From Escarpia spicata (Eukaryota; Annelida; Polychaeta; Sabellida; Siboglinidae): DNA of 64,000 nucleotides. Both the position numbers and the translations under genes were made by a program. Below the pieces are notes generated by a model that saw only the letters and a program-made list of their open reading frames with translations, was not told the DNA's origin and ran no database searches. Each line of letters starts with the position of its first letter. Within the stretch, counting starts at the first letter, position 1. Positions 49,401 through 63,714 of this stretch are shown here, one piece after another. The DNA is taken from the NCBI GenBank assembly GCA_963995525.1, contig OZ023206.1:42453178-42517177 (forward strand), read 5' to 3'.

Positions 49401-52400
49401 GTGACGGAGATAAAACGGTAACATGCATTCCCATTTGTGGTTAATCTAGTTATGTGTGTAGCTTGATATCAGTCTAGCCTTCGTGAAGATTTGTAACATG
49501 CAAAACATATATTTGGGGTAAGACCACATTAAGGATCCGTCCGCCGAAAAAAGTGCACTTAAAATACCGTTATGCTGTGATATGCATATATTTTGTTCGA
49601 ACACTTTGACATGGGACATGTTTGTCTCGTGAGTACTGAATGTACTGCTGCTTTAGGCAAGATAAAACATCAAATGGGGATGAGTTTTAACACCTATAAC
49701 TTACGTAATATGTTCTTGTAACTTACGTGACGGAGATAAAACGGTAACATGCATTCCCATTTGTGGTTAATCTAGTTATGTGTGTAGCTTGATATCAGTC
49801 TAGCCTTCGTGAAGATTTGTAACATGCAAAACATCTATTTGGGGTAAGACCACATTAAGGATCCGTCCGCCGAAAAAAGTCCACTTAAAATACCGTTATG
49901 CTGTGATATGCATATCTTTTGTTCGAAGACTTTGACACGGGACATGTTTGTCTCGTGAGTACTGAATGTACTGCTGCTTTAGGCAAGATAAAACATCAAA
50001 TGGGGATGAGTTTTAACACCTATAACTTACGTAATATGTTCTTGTAACTTACGTGACGGAGATAAAACGGTAACATGCATTCCCAGTTGTGGTTAATCTA
50101 GTTATGTGTGTAGCTTGATATCAGTCTAGCCTTCGTGAAGATTTGTAACATGCAAAACATATATTTGGGGTAAGACCACATTAAGGATCCGTCCGCCAAA
50201 AAAAGTGCACTTAAAATACCGTTATGCTGTGATATGCATACATTTTGTTCGAACACTTTGACATGGGACATGTTTGTCTCGTGAGTACTGAATGTACTGC
50301 TGCTTTAGACAAGATAAAACATCAAATGGGGATGAGTTTTCACACCTATAACTTACGTAATATGTTCTTGTAACTTACGTGACGGAGATAAAACGGTAAC
50401 ATGCATTCCCATTTGTGGTTAATCTAGTTATGTGTGTAGCTTGATATCAGTCTAGCCTTCGTGAAGATTTGTAACATGCAAAACATATATTTGGGGTAAG
50501 ACCACATTAAGGATCCGTCCGCCGAAAAAAGTCCACTTAAAATACCGTTATGCTGTGATATGCATAAATTTTTTTCGAACACTTTGACATGGGACTTGTT
50601 TGTCTCGTGAGTACTGAATGTACTGCTGCTTTAGACAAGATAAAACATCAAATGGGGATGAGTTTTCACACCTATAACTTACGTAATATGTTCTTGTAAG
50701 TTAAATGACGGAGATAAAACGGTAACATGCATTCCCATTTGTGGTTAATCTAGTTATGTCTGTAGCTTGATATCAGTCTAGCCTTCGTGAAGATTTGTAA
50801 CATGCAAAACATATATTTGGGGAAAGACCACATTAAGGATCCGTCCGCCGAAAATAGTTCACTTAAAATACCGTTATGCTATGATATGCATAAATTGTGT
50901 TCGAACATTTTGACATGGGACATGTTTGTCTCGTGAGTACTGAATGTACTGCTGCTTTAGACAAGATAAAATATCAAATGGGGATGAGTTTTCACACCTA
51001 TAACTTACGTAATATGTTCTTGTAACTTACGTGACGGAGATAAAACGGTAACATGCATTCCCATTTGTGGTTAATCTAGTTATGTGTGTAGCTTGATATC
51101 AGTCTAGCCTTCGTGAAGATTTGTAACATGCAAAACATATATTTGGGGTAAGACCACATTAAGGGTCCGTCCGCCGAAAAAAGTCCACTTAAAATACCGT
51201 TATGCTGTGATATGCATAAATTTTGTTCGAACACTTTGACATGGGACATGTTTGTCTCGTGAGTACTGAATGTACTGCTGCTTTAGACAAGATAAAACAT
51301 CAAATGGGGATGAGTTTTCACACCTATAACTTACGTAATATGTTCTTGTAACTTACGTGACGGAGATAAAACGGTAACATGCATTCCCATTTGTGGTTAA
51401 TCTAGTTATGTGTGTAGCTTGATATCAGTCTAGCCTTCGTGAAGATTTGTAACTTGCAAAACATCTATTTGGGGTAAGACCACATTAAGGATCCGTCCGC
51501 CGAAAAAAGTGCACTTAAAATACAGTTATGCTGTGATATGCATAAATTGTGTTCGAACACTTTGATATGGGACATGTTTGTCTCGTGAGTACTGAGTGTA
51601 CTGCTGCTTTAGACAAGATAAAACATCAAATGGGGATGAGTTTTCACACCTATAACTTACGTAATATGTTCTTGTAACTTACGTGACGGAGATAAAACGG
51701 TAACATGCATTCCCATTTGTGGTTAATCTAGTTATGTGTGTAGCTTGATATCAGTCTAGCCTTCGTGAAGATTTGTAACTTGCAAAACATCTATTTGGGG
51801 TAAGACCACATTAAGGATCCGTCCGCCGAAAAAAGTGCACTTAAAATACAGTTATGCTGTTATATGCATAAATTGTGTTCGAACACTTTGACATGGGACA
51901 TGTTTGCTCTTGAGTACTGAATGTACTGCTGCTTTAGACAAGATAAAACATCAAATGGGGATGAGTTTTCACACCTATAACTTACGTAATATGTTCTTGT
52001 AACTTACTTGACGGAGATAAAACGGTACCATGCATTCCCATTTGTGGTTAATCTAGTTATGTGTGTAGCTTGATATCAGTCTAGCCTTCGTGAAGATTTG
52101 TAACATGCAAAACATATATTTGGGGTAAGAACACATTAAGGATCCGTCCGCCGAAAAAAGTGCACTTAAAATACCGTTATGCTGTGATATGCATATATTT
52201 TGTTCGAACACTTTGACATGGGACATGTTTGTCTCGTGAGTACTGAATGTACTGCTGCTTTAGGCAAGATAAAACATCAAATGGGGATGAGTTTTAACAC
52301 CTATAACTTACGTAATATGTTCTTGTAACTTACGTGACGGAGATAAAACGGTAACATGCATTCCCATTTGTGGTTAATCTAGTTATGTGTGTAGCTTGAT

Positions 52401-52986
52401 ATCAGTCTAGCCTTCGTGAAGATTTGTAACATGCAAAACATCTATTTGGGGTAAGACCACATTAAGGATCCGTCCGCCGAAAAAAGTCCACTTAAAATAC
52501 CGTTATGCTGTGATATGCATATCTTTTGTTCGAACACTTTGACACGGGACATGTTTGTCTCGTGAGTACTGAATGTACTGCTGCTTTAGGCAAGATAAAA
52601 CATCAAATGGGGATGAGTTTTAACACCTATAACTTACGTAATATGTTCTTGTAACTTACGTGACGGAGATAAAACGGTAACATGCATTCCCAGTTGTGGT
52701 TAATCTAGTTATGTGTGTAGCTTGATATCAGTCTAGCCTTCGTGAAGATTTGTAACATGCAAAACATATATTTGGGGTAAGACCACATTAAGGATCCGTC
52801 CGCCAAAAAAAGTGCACTTAAAATACCGTTATGCTGTGATATGCATACATTTTGTTCGAACACTTTGACATGGGACATGTTTGTCTCGTGAGTACTGAAT
52901 GTACTGCTGCTTTAGACAAGATAAAACATCAAATGGGGATGAGTTTTCACACCTATAACTTACGTAATATGTTCTTGTAACTTACG
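46477..52986 (+). repeat. 20-monomer higher-order unit, copy 2 (6510 bp)
   Basis: The copy lies directly after copy 1 and has the same class order and the same rare marks (agaatcc in the W at 46803, ttcgaagac in the V at 49728, 325-bp T monomers at 48425 and 51684, 318-bp C at 48107). Reading the two side by side I found one substitution. The match ends at 52987, where a third copy would begin with V (acatct) but a Y-like monomer (acatat, acttgt) is present. A very recent duplication or an assembly duplication would both look like this. Confidence 0.95.
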
Positions 52987-54281
52987 TGACGGAGATAAAA
53001 CGGTAACATGCATTCCCATTTGTGGTTAATCTAGTTATGTGTGTAGCTTGATATCAGTCTAGCCTTCGTGAAGATTTGTAACATGCAAAACATATATTTG
53101 GGGTAAGACCACATTAAGGATCCGTCCGCCGAAAAAAGTCCACTTAAAATACCGTTATGCTGTGATATGCATAAATTTTGTTCGAACACTTTGACATGGG
53201 ACTTGTTTGTCTCGTGAGTACTGAATGTACTGCTGCTTTAGACAAGATAAAACATCAAATGGGGATGAGTTTTCACACCTATAACTTACGTAATATGTTC
53301 TTGTAGTTAAATGACGGAGATAAAACGGTAACATGCATTCCCATTTGTGGTTAATCTAGTTATGTCTGTAGCTTGATATCAGTCTAGCCTTCGTGAAGAT
53401 TTGTAACATGCAAAACATATATTTGGGGAAAGACCACATTAAGGATCCGTCCGCCGAAAATAGTTCACTTAAAATACCGTTATGCTATGATATGCATAAA
53501 TTGTGTTCGAACATTTTGACATGGGACATGTTTGTCTCGTGAGTACTGAATGTACTGCTGCTTTAGACAAGATAAAATATCAAATGGGGATGAGTTTTCA
53601 CACCTATAACTTACGTAATATGTTCTTGTAACTTACGTGACGGAGATAAAACGGTAACATGCATTCCCATTTGTGGTTAATCTAGTTATGTGTGTAGCTT
53701 GATATCAGTCTAGCCTTCGTGAAGATTTGTAACATGCAAAACATATATTTGGGGTAAGACCACATTAAGGGTCCGTCCGCCGAAAAAAGTCCACTTAAAA
53801 TACCGTTATGCTGTGATATGCATAAATTTTGTTCGAACACTTTGATATGGGACATGTTTGTCTCGTGAGTACTGAATGTACTGCTGCTTTAGACAAGATA
53901 AAACATCAAATGTTTTCACACCTATAACTTACTTAATATGTTCTTGTAACTTACGTGACGGAGATAAAACGGTAACTTGCATTCCCATTTGTGGTTAATC
54001 TAGTTATGTGTGTAGCTTGATATCAGTCTAACCTTCGTGAAGATTTGTAACATGCAAAACATCTATTTGGGGTAAGACCACATTAAGGATCCGTCCGCCG
54101 AAAAAAGTCCACTTAAAATACCGTTATGCTGTGATATGCATAAATTTTGTTCGAACACTTTGACATGGGACATGTTTGTCTCGTGAGTACTGAATGTACT
54201 GCTGCTTTAGACAAGATAAAACATCAAATGGGGATGAGTTTTCACACCTATAACTTACGTAATATGTTCTTGTAACTTACG
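52987..54281 (+). repeat. Four monomers Y*-B'-Z/C-Q
   Basis: Monomers start at 52987 (325 bp; ttgtagttaaatg has lost one a), 53312, 53638 (318 bp) and 53956. The third is a chimera: aagggtcc from Z, then gatatggg and the 8-bp deletion from C, plus a private cttacttaatatg. The same chimera with the same private mark reappears at 63071, so W-Y-B'-Z/C-Q forms a pair with 62093-63714. Confidence 0.9.
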
Positions 54282-57214
54282 TGACGGAGATAAAACGGTA
54301 ACATGCATTCCCATTTGTGGTTAATCTAGTTATGTGTGTAGCTTGATATCAGTCTAGCCTTCGTGAAGATTTGTAACTTGCAAAACATCTATTTGGGGTA
54401 AGACCACATTAAGGATCCGTCCGCCGAAAAAAGTGCACTTAAAATACAGTTATGCTGTTATATGCATAAATTGTGTTCGAACACTTTGACATGGGACATG
54501 TTTGTCTCGTGAGTACTGAATGTACTGCTGCTTTAGGCAAGATAAAACATCAAATGGGGATGAGTTTTAACACCTATAACTTACGTAATATGTTCTTGTA
54601 ACTTACGTGACGGAGATAAAACGGTAACATGCATTCCCATTTGTGGTTAATCTAGTTATGTGTGTAGCTTGATATCAGTCTAGCCTTCGTGAAGATTTGT
54701 AACATGCAAAACATCTATTTGGGGTAAGACCACATTAAGGATCCGTCCGCCGAAAAAAGTCCACTTAAAATACCGTTATGCTGTGATATGCATAAATTTA
54801 GTTCGAACACTTTGACATGGGACATGTTTGTCTCGTGAGTACTGAATGTACTGCTGCTTTAGACAAGATAAAACATCAAATGGGGATGAGTTTTCACACC
54901 TATAACTTACGTGTATGTTCTTGTAACTTACGTGACGGAGATAAAACGGTAACATGCATTCCCATTTGTGGTTAATCTAGTTATGTGTGTAGCTTGATAT
55001 CAGTCTAGCCTTCGTGAAGATTTATAATATGCAAAACATATATTTGGGGTAAGACCACATTAAGGATCCGTCCGCCGAAAAAAGTGCACTTAAAATACCG
55101 TTATGCTGTGATATGCATATCTTTTGTTCGAACATTTTGACACGGGACATGTTTGTCTCGTGAGTACTGAATGTACTGCTGCTTTAGGCAAGATAAAACA
55201 TCAAATGGGGATGAGTTTTAACACCTATAACTTACGTAATATGTTCTTGTAACTTACGTGACGGAGATAAAACGGTAACATGCATTCCCAGTTGTGGTTA
55301 ATCTAGTTATGTGTGTAGCTTGATATCAGTCTAGCCTTCGTGAAGATTTGTAACATGCAAAATATCTATTTGGGGTAAGACCACATTAAGGATCCGTCCG
55401 CCAAAAAAAGTGCACTTAAAATACCGTTATGCTGTGATATGCATACATTTTGTTCGAACACTTTGACATGGGACATGTTTGTCTCGTGAGTACTTAATGT
55501 ACTGCTGCTTTAGACAAGATAAAACATCAAATGGGGATGAGTTTTCACACCTATAACTTACGTAATATGTTCTTGTAACTTACGTGACGGAGATAAAACG
55601 GTAACATGCATTCCCATTTGTGGTTAATCTAGTTATGTGTGTAGCTTGATATCAGTCTAGCCTTCGTGAAGATTTGTAACATGCAAAACATATATTTGGG
55701 GTAAGACCACATTAAGGATCCGTCCGCCGAAAAAAGTCCACTTAAAATACCGTTATGCTATGATATGCATAAATTGTGTTCGAACACTTTGACATGGGAC
55801 ATGTTTGTCTCGTGAGTACTGAATGTACTGCTGCTTTAGACAAGATAAAATATCAAGTGGGGATGAGTTTTCACACCTATAACTTACGTAATATGTTCTT
55901 GTAACTTACGTGACGGAGATAAAACGGTAACATGCATTCCCATATGTGGTTAATCTAGTTATGTGTGTAGCTTGATATCAGTCTAGCCTTCGTGAAGATT
56001 TGTAACATGCTAAACATATATTTGGGGTAAGACCACATTAAGGATCCGTCCGCCGAAAAAAGTGCACTTAACATACCGTTATTCTGTGATATGCATATAT
56101 TTTGTTCGAACACTTTGACATGGGACATGTTTGTCTCGTGAGTACTGAATGTACTGCTGCTTTAGGCAAGATAAAACATCAAATGGGGATGAGTTTTAAC
56201 ACCTATAACTTACGTAATATGTTCTTGTAACTTACGTGACGGAGATAAAACGGTAACATGCATTCCCATTTGTGGTTAATCTAGTTATGTGTGTAGCTTG
56301 ATATCAGTCTAACCTTCGTGAAGATTTGTAACATGCAAAACATATATTTGGGGTAAGACCACATTAAGGATCCGTCCGCCGAAAAAATGCCACTTAAAAT
56401 ACCGTTATGCTGTGATATGCATAAATTTAGTTCGAACACTTTGACATGGGACTTGTTTGTCTCGTGAGTACTGAATGTACTGCTGCTTTAGACAAGATAA
56501 AAAAATCAAATGGGGATGAGTTTTCACACCTATAACTTACGTAATATGTTCTTGTAAGTTAAATGACGGAGATAAAACGGTAACATGCATTCCCATTTGT
56601 GGTTAATCTAGTTATGTCTGTAGCTTGATATCAGTCTAGCCTTCGTGAAGATTTGTAACATGCAAAACATCTATTTGGGGTAAGACCACATTAAGGATCC
56701 GTCCGCCGAAAATAGTTCACTTAAAATACCGTTATGCTATGATATGCATAAATTGTGTTCGAACACTTTGACATGGGACATGGGACATGTTTGTCTCGTG
56801 AGTACTGAATGTACTGCTGCTTTAGACAAGATAAAATATCAAATGGGGATGAGTTTTCACACCTATAACTTACGTAATATGTTCTTGTAACTTACGTGAC
56901 GGAGATAAAACGGTAACTTGCATTCCCATTTGTGGTTAATCTAGTTATGTGTGTAGCTTGATATCAGTCTAGCCTTCGTGAAGATTTGTAACATGCAAAA
57001 CATATATTTGGGGTAAGACCACATTAAGGATCGGTCCGCCGAAAAAAGTCTACTTAAAATACCGTTATGCTGTGATATGCATAAATTTTGTTCGAACACT
57101 TTGATATGGGACATGTTTGTCTCGTGAGTACTGAATGTACTGCTGCTTTAGACAAGATAAAACATCAAATGTTTTCACACCTATAACTTACATAATATGT
57201 TCTTGTAACTTACG
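54282..57214 (+). repeat. Divergent 9-mer higher-order unit, copy 1 (2933 bp)
   Basis: Monomers start at 54282, 54608, 54933, 55259, 55585, 55911, 56237, 56564 and 56897, in the order T/R chimera, N, V', W, S/B chimera, J', A, B, C. Private changes are frequent: cgtgtatgttc near 54910, tttataatatgc near 55021, tgctaaac near 56008, ttattctg near 56079, aaaaaaatc near 56501 and a 7-bp duplication at 56771-56784. Shared marks with copy 2 (tacttaatg in W, aatatcaagtgg, aaatttag in A) show common origin. Confidence 0.88.
56771..56784 (+). repeat. 7-bp tandem duplication inside a B monomer
   Basis: The sequence acatggg is present twice in a row before acatgt, making this monomer 333 bp, the longest in the window. 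The normal sequence, gacatgggacatg, already holds a near-repeat of gacatgg, so replication slippage or a short misaligned exchange explains it. Confidence 0.92.
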
Positions 57215-60139
57215 TGACGGAGATAAAACGGTAACTTGCACTTCCATTTGTGGTTAATCTAGTTATGTGTGTAGCTTGATATCAGTCTAGCCTTCGTGAA
57301 GATTTGTAACTTGCAAAACATCTATTTGGGGTAAGACCACATTAAGGATCCGTCCGCCGAAAAAAGTGCACTTAAAATACAGTTATGCTGTTATATGCAT
57401 AAATTGTGTTCGAACACTTTGACATGGGACATGTTTGTTTCGTGAGTACTGAATGTACTGCTGCTTTAGGCAAGATAAAACATCAAATGGGGATGAGTTT
57501 TAACACCTATAGCTTACGTAATATGTTCTTGTAACTTACGTGACGGAGATAAAACGGTAACATGCATTCCCATTTGTGGTTAATCTAGTTATGTGTGTAG
57601 CTTGATATCAGTCTAGCCTTCGTGAAGATTTGTAACATGCAAAACATCTATTTGGGGTAAGACCACATTAAGGATCCGTCCGCCGAAAAAAGTCCACTTA
57701 AAATACCGTTATGCTGTGATATGCATAAATTTTGTTCGAACACTTTGACATGGGACATGTTTGTCTCGTGAGTACTGAATGTACTGCTGCTTTAGACAAG
57801 ATAAAACATCAAATGGGGATGAGTTTTCACACCTATAACTTACGTATATGTTCTTGTAACTTACGTGACGGAGATAAAACGGTAACATGCATTCCCATTT
57901 GTGGTTAATCTAGTTATGTGTGTAGCTTGATATCAGTCTAGCCTTCGTGAAGATTTGTAACATGCAAAACATATATTTGGGGTAAGACCACATTAAGGAT
58001 CCGTCCGCCGAAAAAAGTGCACTTAAAAACCGTTATGCTGTGATATGCATATCTTTTGTTCGAACACTTTGACACGGGACATGTTTGTCTCGTGAGTACT
58101 GAATGTACTGCTGCTTTAGGCAAGATAAAACATCAAATGGGGATGAGTTTTAACACCTATAACTTACGTAATATGTTCTTGTAACTTACGTGACGGAGAT
58201 AAAACGGTAACATGCATTCCCAGTTGTGGTTAATCTAGTTATGTGTGTAGCTTGATATCAGTCTAGCCTTCGTGAAGATTTGTAATATGCAAAACATCTA
58301 TTTGGGGTAAGACCACATTAAGGATCCGTCCGCCAAAAAAAGTGCACTTAAAATACCGTTATGCTGTGATATGCATACATTTTGTTCGAACACTTTGACA
58401 TGGGACATGTTTGTCTCGTGAGTACTTAATGTACTGCTGCTTTAGACAAGATAAAACATCAAATGGGGATGAGTTTTCACACCTATAACTTACGTAATAT
58501 GTTCTTGTAAGTTAAATGACGGAGATAAAACGGTAACATGCATTCCCATTTGTGGTTAATCTAGTTATGTCTGTAGCTTGATATCAGTCTAACCTTCGTG
58601 AAGATTTGTAACATGCAAAACATATATTTGGGGAAAGACCACATTAAGGATCCGTCCGCCGAAAATAGTTCACTTAAAATACCGTTATGCTATGATATGC
58701 ATCAATTGTGTTCGAACACTTTGACATGGGACATGTTTGTCTCGTGAGTACTGAATGTACTGCTGCTTTAGACAAGATAAAATATCAAGTGGGGATGAGT
58801 TTTCACACCTATAACTTACGTAATATGTTCTTGTAACTTACGTGACGGAGATAAAACGGTAACATGCATTCCCATATGTGGTTAATCTAGTTATGTGTGT
58901 AGCTTGATATCAGTCTAGCCTTCGTGAAGATTTGTAACATGCAAAACATATATTTGGGGTAAGACCACATTAAGGATCCGTCCGCCGAAAAAAGTGCACT
59001 TAACATACCGTTATGCTGTGATATGCATATATTTTGTTCGAACACTTTGACATGGGACATGTTTGTCTCGTGAGTACTGAATGTACTGCTGCTTTAGGCA
59101 AGATAAAACATCAAATGGGGATGAGTTTTAACACCTATAACTTACGTAATATGTTCTTGTAACTTACGTGACGGAGATAAAACGGTAACATGCATTCCCA
59201 TTTGTGGTTAATCTAGTTATGTGTGTAGCTTGATATCAGTCTAACCTTCGTGAAGATTTGTAACATGCAAAACATCTATTTGGGGTAAGACCACATTAAG
59301 GATCCGTCCGCCGAAAAAAGTCCACTTAAAATACCGTTATGCTGTGATATGCATAAATTTAGTTCGAACACTTTGACATGGGACTTGTTTGTCTCGTGAG
59401 TACTGAATGTACTGCTGCTTTAGACAAGATAAAAAAATCAAATGGGGATTAGTTTTCACACCTATAACTTACGTAATATGTTCTTGTAAGTTAAATGACG
59501 GAGATAAAACGGTAACATGCATTCCCATTTGTGGTTAATCTAGTTATGTCTGTAGCTTGATATCAGTCTAGCCTTCGTGAAGATTTGTAACATGCAAAAC
59601 ATCTATTTGGGGTAAGACCACATTAAGGATCCGTCCGCCGAAAATAGTTCACTTAAAATACCGTTATGCTATGATATGCATAAATTGTGTTCGAACACTT
59701 TGACATGGGACATGTTTGTCTCGTGAGTACTGAATGTACTGCTGCTTTAGACAAGATAAAATATCAAATGGGGATGAGTTTTCACACCTATAACTTACGT
59801 AATATGTTCTTGTAACTTACGTGACGGAGATAAAACGGTAACATGCATTCCCATTTGTGGTTAATCTAGTTATGTGTGTAGCTTGATATCAGTCTAGCCT
59901 TCGTGAAGATTTGTAACATGCAAAACATATATTTGGGGTAAGACCACATTAAGGATCGGTCCGCCGAAAAAAGTCCACTTAAAATACCGTTATGCTGTGA
60001 TATGCATAAATTTTGTTCGAACACATTGATATGGGACATTTTTGTCTCGTGAGTACTGAATGTACTGCTGCTTTAGACAAGATAAAACATCAAATGTTTT
60101 CACACCTATAACTTACGTAATATGTTCTTGTAACTTACG
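57215..60139 (+). repeat. Divergent 9-mer higher-order unit, copy 2 (2925 bp)
   Basis: Monomers start at 57215, 57541, 57866, 58191, 58517, 58843, 59169, 59496 and 59822, in the order T/R chimera, N, V', W, B', J', A, B, C. Shared with copy 1 are tacttaatg in W, aatatcaagtgg, aaatttagttcg and the run aaaaaaatc in A. Private changes include cgtatatg near 57845, one base lost in cttaaaaaccg near 58028, atcaattgtg near 58702 and gattag near 59449. A 61-codon minus-strand open frame at 57938-58123 exists only because of the 58028 deletion and is not a gene. Confidence 0.88.
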
Positions 60140-62092
60140 TGACGGAGATAAAACGGTAACTTGCATTCCCATTTGTGGTTAATCTAGTTATGTGTGTAGC
60201 TTGATATCAGTCTAACCTTCGTGAAGATTTGTAACATGCAAAACATCTATTTGGGGTAAGACCACATTAAGGATCCGTCCGCCGAAAAAAGTCCACTTAA
60301 AATACCGTTATGCTGTGATATGCATAAATTTTGTTCGAACACTTTGACATGGGACATGTTTGTCTCGTGAGTACTGAATGTACTGCTGCTTTAGACAAGA
60401 TAAAACATCAAATGGGGATGAGTTTTCACACCTATAACTTACGTAATATGTTCTTGTAACTTACGTGACGGAGATAAAACGGTAACATGCATTCCCATTT
60501 GTGGTTAATCTAGTTATGTGTGTAGCTTGATATCAGTCTAGCCTTCGTGAAGATTTGTAACTTGCAAAACATCTATTTGGGGTAAGACCACATTAAGGAT
60601 CCGTCCGCCGAAAAAAGTGCACTTAAAATACAGTTATGCTGTGATATGCATAAATTGTGTTCGAACACTTTGATATGGGACATGTTTGTCTCGTGAGTAC
60701 TGAGTGTACTGCTGCTTTAGACAAGATAAAACATCAAATGGGGATGAGTTTTCACACCTATAACTTACGTAATATGTTCTTGTAACTTACGTGACGGAGA
60801 TAAAACGGTAACATGCATTCCCATTTGTGGTTAATCTAGTTATGTGTGTAGTTTGATATCAGTCTAGCCTTCGTGAAGATTTGTAACTTGCAAAACATCT
60901 ATTTGGGGTAAGACCACATAAAGGATCCGTCCGCCGAAAAAAGTGCACTTAAAATACAGTTATGCTGTTATATGCATAAATTGTGTTCGAACACTTTGAC
61001 ATGGGACATGTTTGCTCTTGAGTACTGAATGTACTGCTGCTTTAGACAAGATAAAACATCAAATGGGGATGAGTTTTCACACCTATAACTTACGTAATAT
61101 GTTCTTGTAACTTACTTGACGGAGATAAAACGGTAACATGCATTCCCATTTGTGGTTAATCTAGTTATGTGTGTAGCTTGATATCAGTCTAGCCTTCGTG
61201 AAGATTTGTAACATGCAAAACATATATTTGGGGTAAGAACACATTAAGGATCCGTCCGCCGAAAAAAGTGCACTTAAAATACCGTTATGCTGTGATATGC
61301 ATATATTTTGTTCGAACACTTTGACATGGGACATGTTTGTCTCGTGAGTACTGAATGTACTGCTGCTTTAGGCAAGATAAAACATCAAATGGGGATGAGT
61401 TTTCACACCTATAACTTACGTAATATGTTCTTGTAACTTACGTGACGGAGATAAAACGGTAACATGCATTCCCATTTGTGGTTAATCTAGTTATGTGTGT
61501 AGCTTGATATCAGTCTAGCCTTCGTGAAGATTTGTAACATGCAAAACATCTATTTGGGGTAAGACCACATTAAGGATCCGTCCGCCGAAAAAAGTCCACT
61601 TAAAATACCGTTATGCTGTGATATGCATAAATTTAGTTCGAACACTTTGACATGGGACATGTTTGTCTCGTGAGTACTGAATGTACTGCTGCTTTAGACA
61701 AGATAAAACATCAAATGGGGATGAGTTTTCACACCTATAACTTACGTATATGTTCTTGTAACTTACGTGACGGAGATAAAACGGTAACATGCATTCCCAG
61801 TTGTGGTTAATCTAGTTATGTGTGTAGCTTGATATCAGTCTAGCCTTCGTGAAGATTTGTAACATGCAAAACATATATTTGGGGTAAGACCACATTAAGG
61901 ATCCGTCCGCCAAAAAAAGTGCACTTAAAATACCGTTATGCTGTGATATGCATACATTTTGTTCGAACACTTTGACATGGGACATGTTTGTCTCGTGAGT
62001 ACTGAATGTACTGCTGCTTTATACAAGATAAAACATCAAATGGGGATGAGTTTTCACACCTATAACTTACGTATATGTTCTTGTAACTTACG
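60140..62092 (+). repeat. Six monomers Q-P-T-U-N-W
   Basis: Monomers start at 60140, 60466, 60792 (325 bp), 61117, 61443 (325 bp) and 61768 (325 bp). Q-P-T-U repeats the end of the 24-27 kb unit. The U here has ggtaacatg although it follows the T boundary cttacttgacgg, the opposite combination to that at 36390. N and W both carry gtatatg with one base missing, and W has tttatacaag. Confidence 0.88.
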
Positions 62093-63714
62093 TGACGGAG
62101 ATAAAACGGTAACATGCATTCCCAGTTGTGGTTAATCTAGTTATGTGTGTAGCTTGATATCAGTCTAGCCTTCGTGAAGATTTGTAACATGCAAAACATC
62201 TATTTGGGGTAAGACCACATTAAGGATCCGTCAGCCAAAAAAAGTGCACTTAAAATACCGTTATGCTGTGATATGCATACATTTTGTTCGAACACTTTGA
62301 CATGGGACATGTTTGTCTCGTGAGTACTGATTGTACTGCTGCTTTAGACAAGATAAAACATCAAATGGGGATGAGTTTTCACACCTATAACTTACGTAAT
62401 ATGTTCTTGTAACTTACGTGACGGAGATAAAACGGTAACATGCATTCCCATTTGTGGTTAATCTAGTTATGTGTGTAGCTTGATATCAGTCTAGCCTTCG
62501 TGAAGATTTGTAACATGCAAAACATATATTTGGGGTAAGACCACATTAAGGATCCGTCCGCCGAAAAAAGTCCACTTAAAATACCGTTATGCTGTGATAT
62601 GCATAAATTTTTTTCGAACACTTTGACATGGGACTTGTTTGTCTCGTGAGTACTGAATGTACTGCTGCTTTAGACAAGATAAAACATCAAATGGGGATGA
62701 GTTTTCACACCTATAACTTACGTAATATGTTCTTGTAAGTTAAATGACGGAGATAAAACGGTAACATGCATTCCCATTTGTGGTTAATCTAGTTATGTCT
62801 GTAGCTTGATATCAGTCTAGCCTTCGTGAAGATTTGTAACATGCAAAACATATATTTGGGGAAAGACCACATTAAGGATCCGTCCGCCGAAAATAGTTCA
62901 TTTAAAATACCGTTATGCTATGATATGCATAAATTGGGTTCGAACACTTTGACATGGGACATGTTTGTCTCGTGAGTACTGAATGTACTGCTGCTTTAGA
63001 CAAGATAAAATATCAAATGGGGATGAGTTTTCACACCTATAACTTACGTAATATGTTCTTGTAACTTACGTGACGGAGATAAAACGGTAACATGCATTCC
63101 CATTTGTAGTTAATCTAGTTATGTGTGTAGCTTGATATCAGTCTAGCCTTCGTGAAGATTTGTAACATGCAAAACATATATTTGGGGTAAGACCACATTA
63201 AGGGTCCGTCCGCCGAAAAAAGTCCACTTAAAATACCGTTATGCTGTGATATGCATAAATTTTGTTCGAACACTTTGATATGGGACATGTTTGTCTCGTG
63301 AGTACTGAATGTACTGCTGCTTTAGACAAGATAAAACATCAAATGTTTTCACACCTATAACTTACTTAATATGTTCTTGTAACTTACGTGACGGAGATAA
63401 AACGGTAACTTGCATTCCCATTTGTGGTTAATCTAGTTATGTGTGTAGCTTGATATCAGTCTAACCTTCGTGAAGATTTGTAACATGCAAAACATCTGTT
63501 TGGGGTAAGACCACATTAAGGATCCGTCCGCCGAAAAAAGTCCACTTAAAATACCGTTATGCTGTGATATGCATAAATTTTGTTCGAACACTTTGACATG
63601 GGACATGTTTGTCTCGTGAGTACTGAATGTACTGCTGCTTTAGACAAGATAAAACATCAAATGGGGATGAGTTTTCACACCTATAACTTACGTAATATGT
63701 TCTTGTAACTTACG
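62093..63714 (+). repeat. Five monomers W-Y-B'-Z/C-Q
   Basis: Monomers start at 62093, 62419, 62745, 63071 (318 bp) and 63389. The order and the cttacttaatatg mark match 52661-54281. Private changes include gtcagcc near 62230, actgattg near 62328, gttcattt near 62897, attgggttcg near 62934, tttgtagtt near 63106 and catctgttt near 63495. Confidence 0.88.

Noticed and set aside
57938..58123. 61-codon open frame on the minus strand
   Set aside because: It starts at a TTG, lies inside one satellite monomer (57866-58190) and is open only because one base is missing in cttaaaaaccg near 58028. The other monomers lack it. No recognisable domain.
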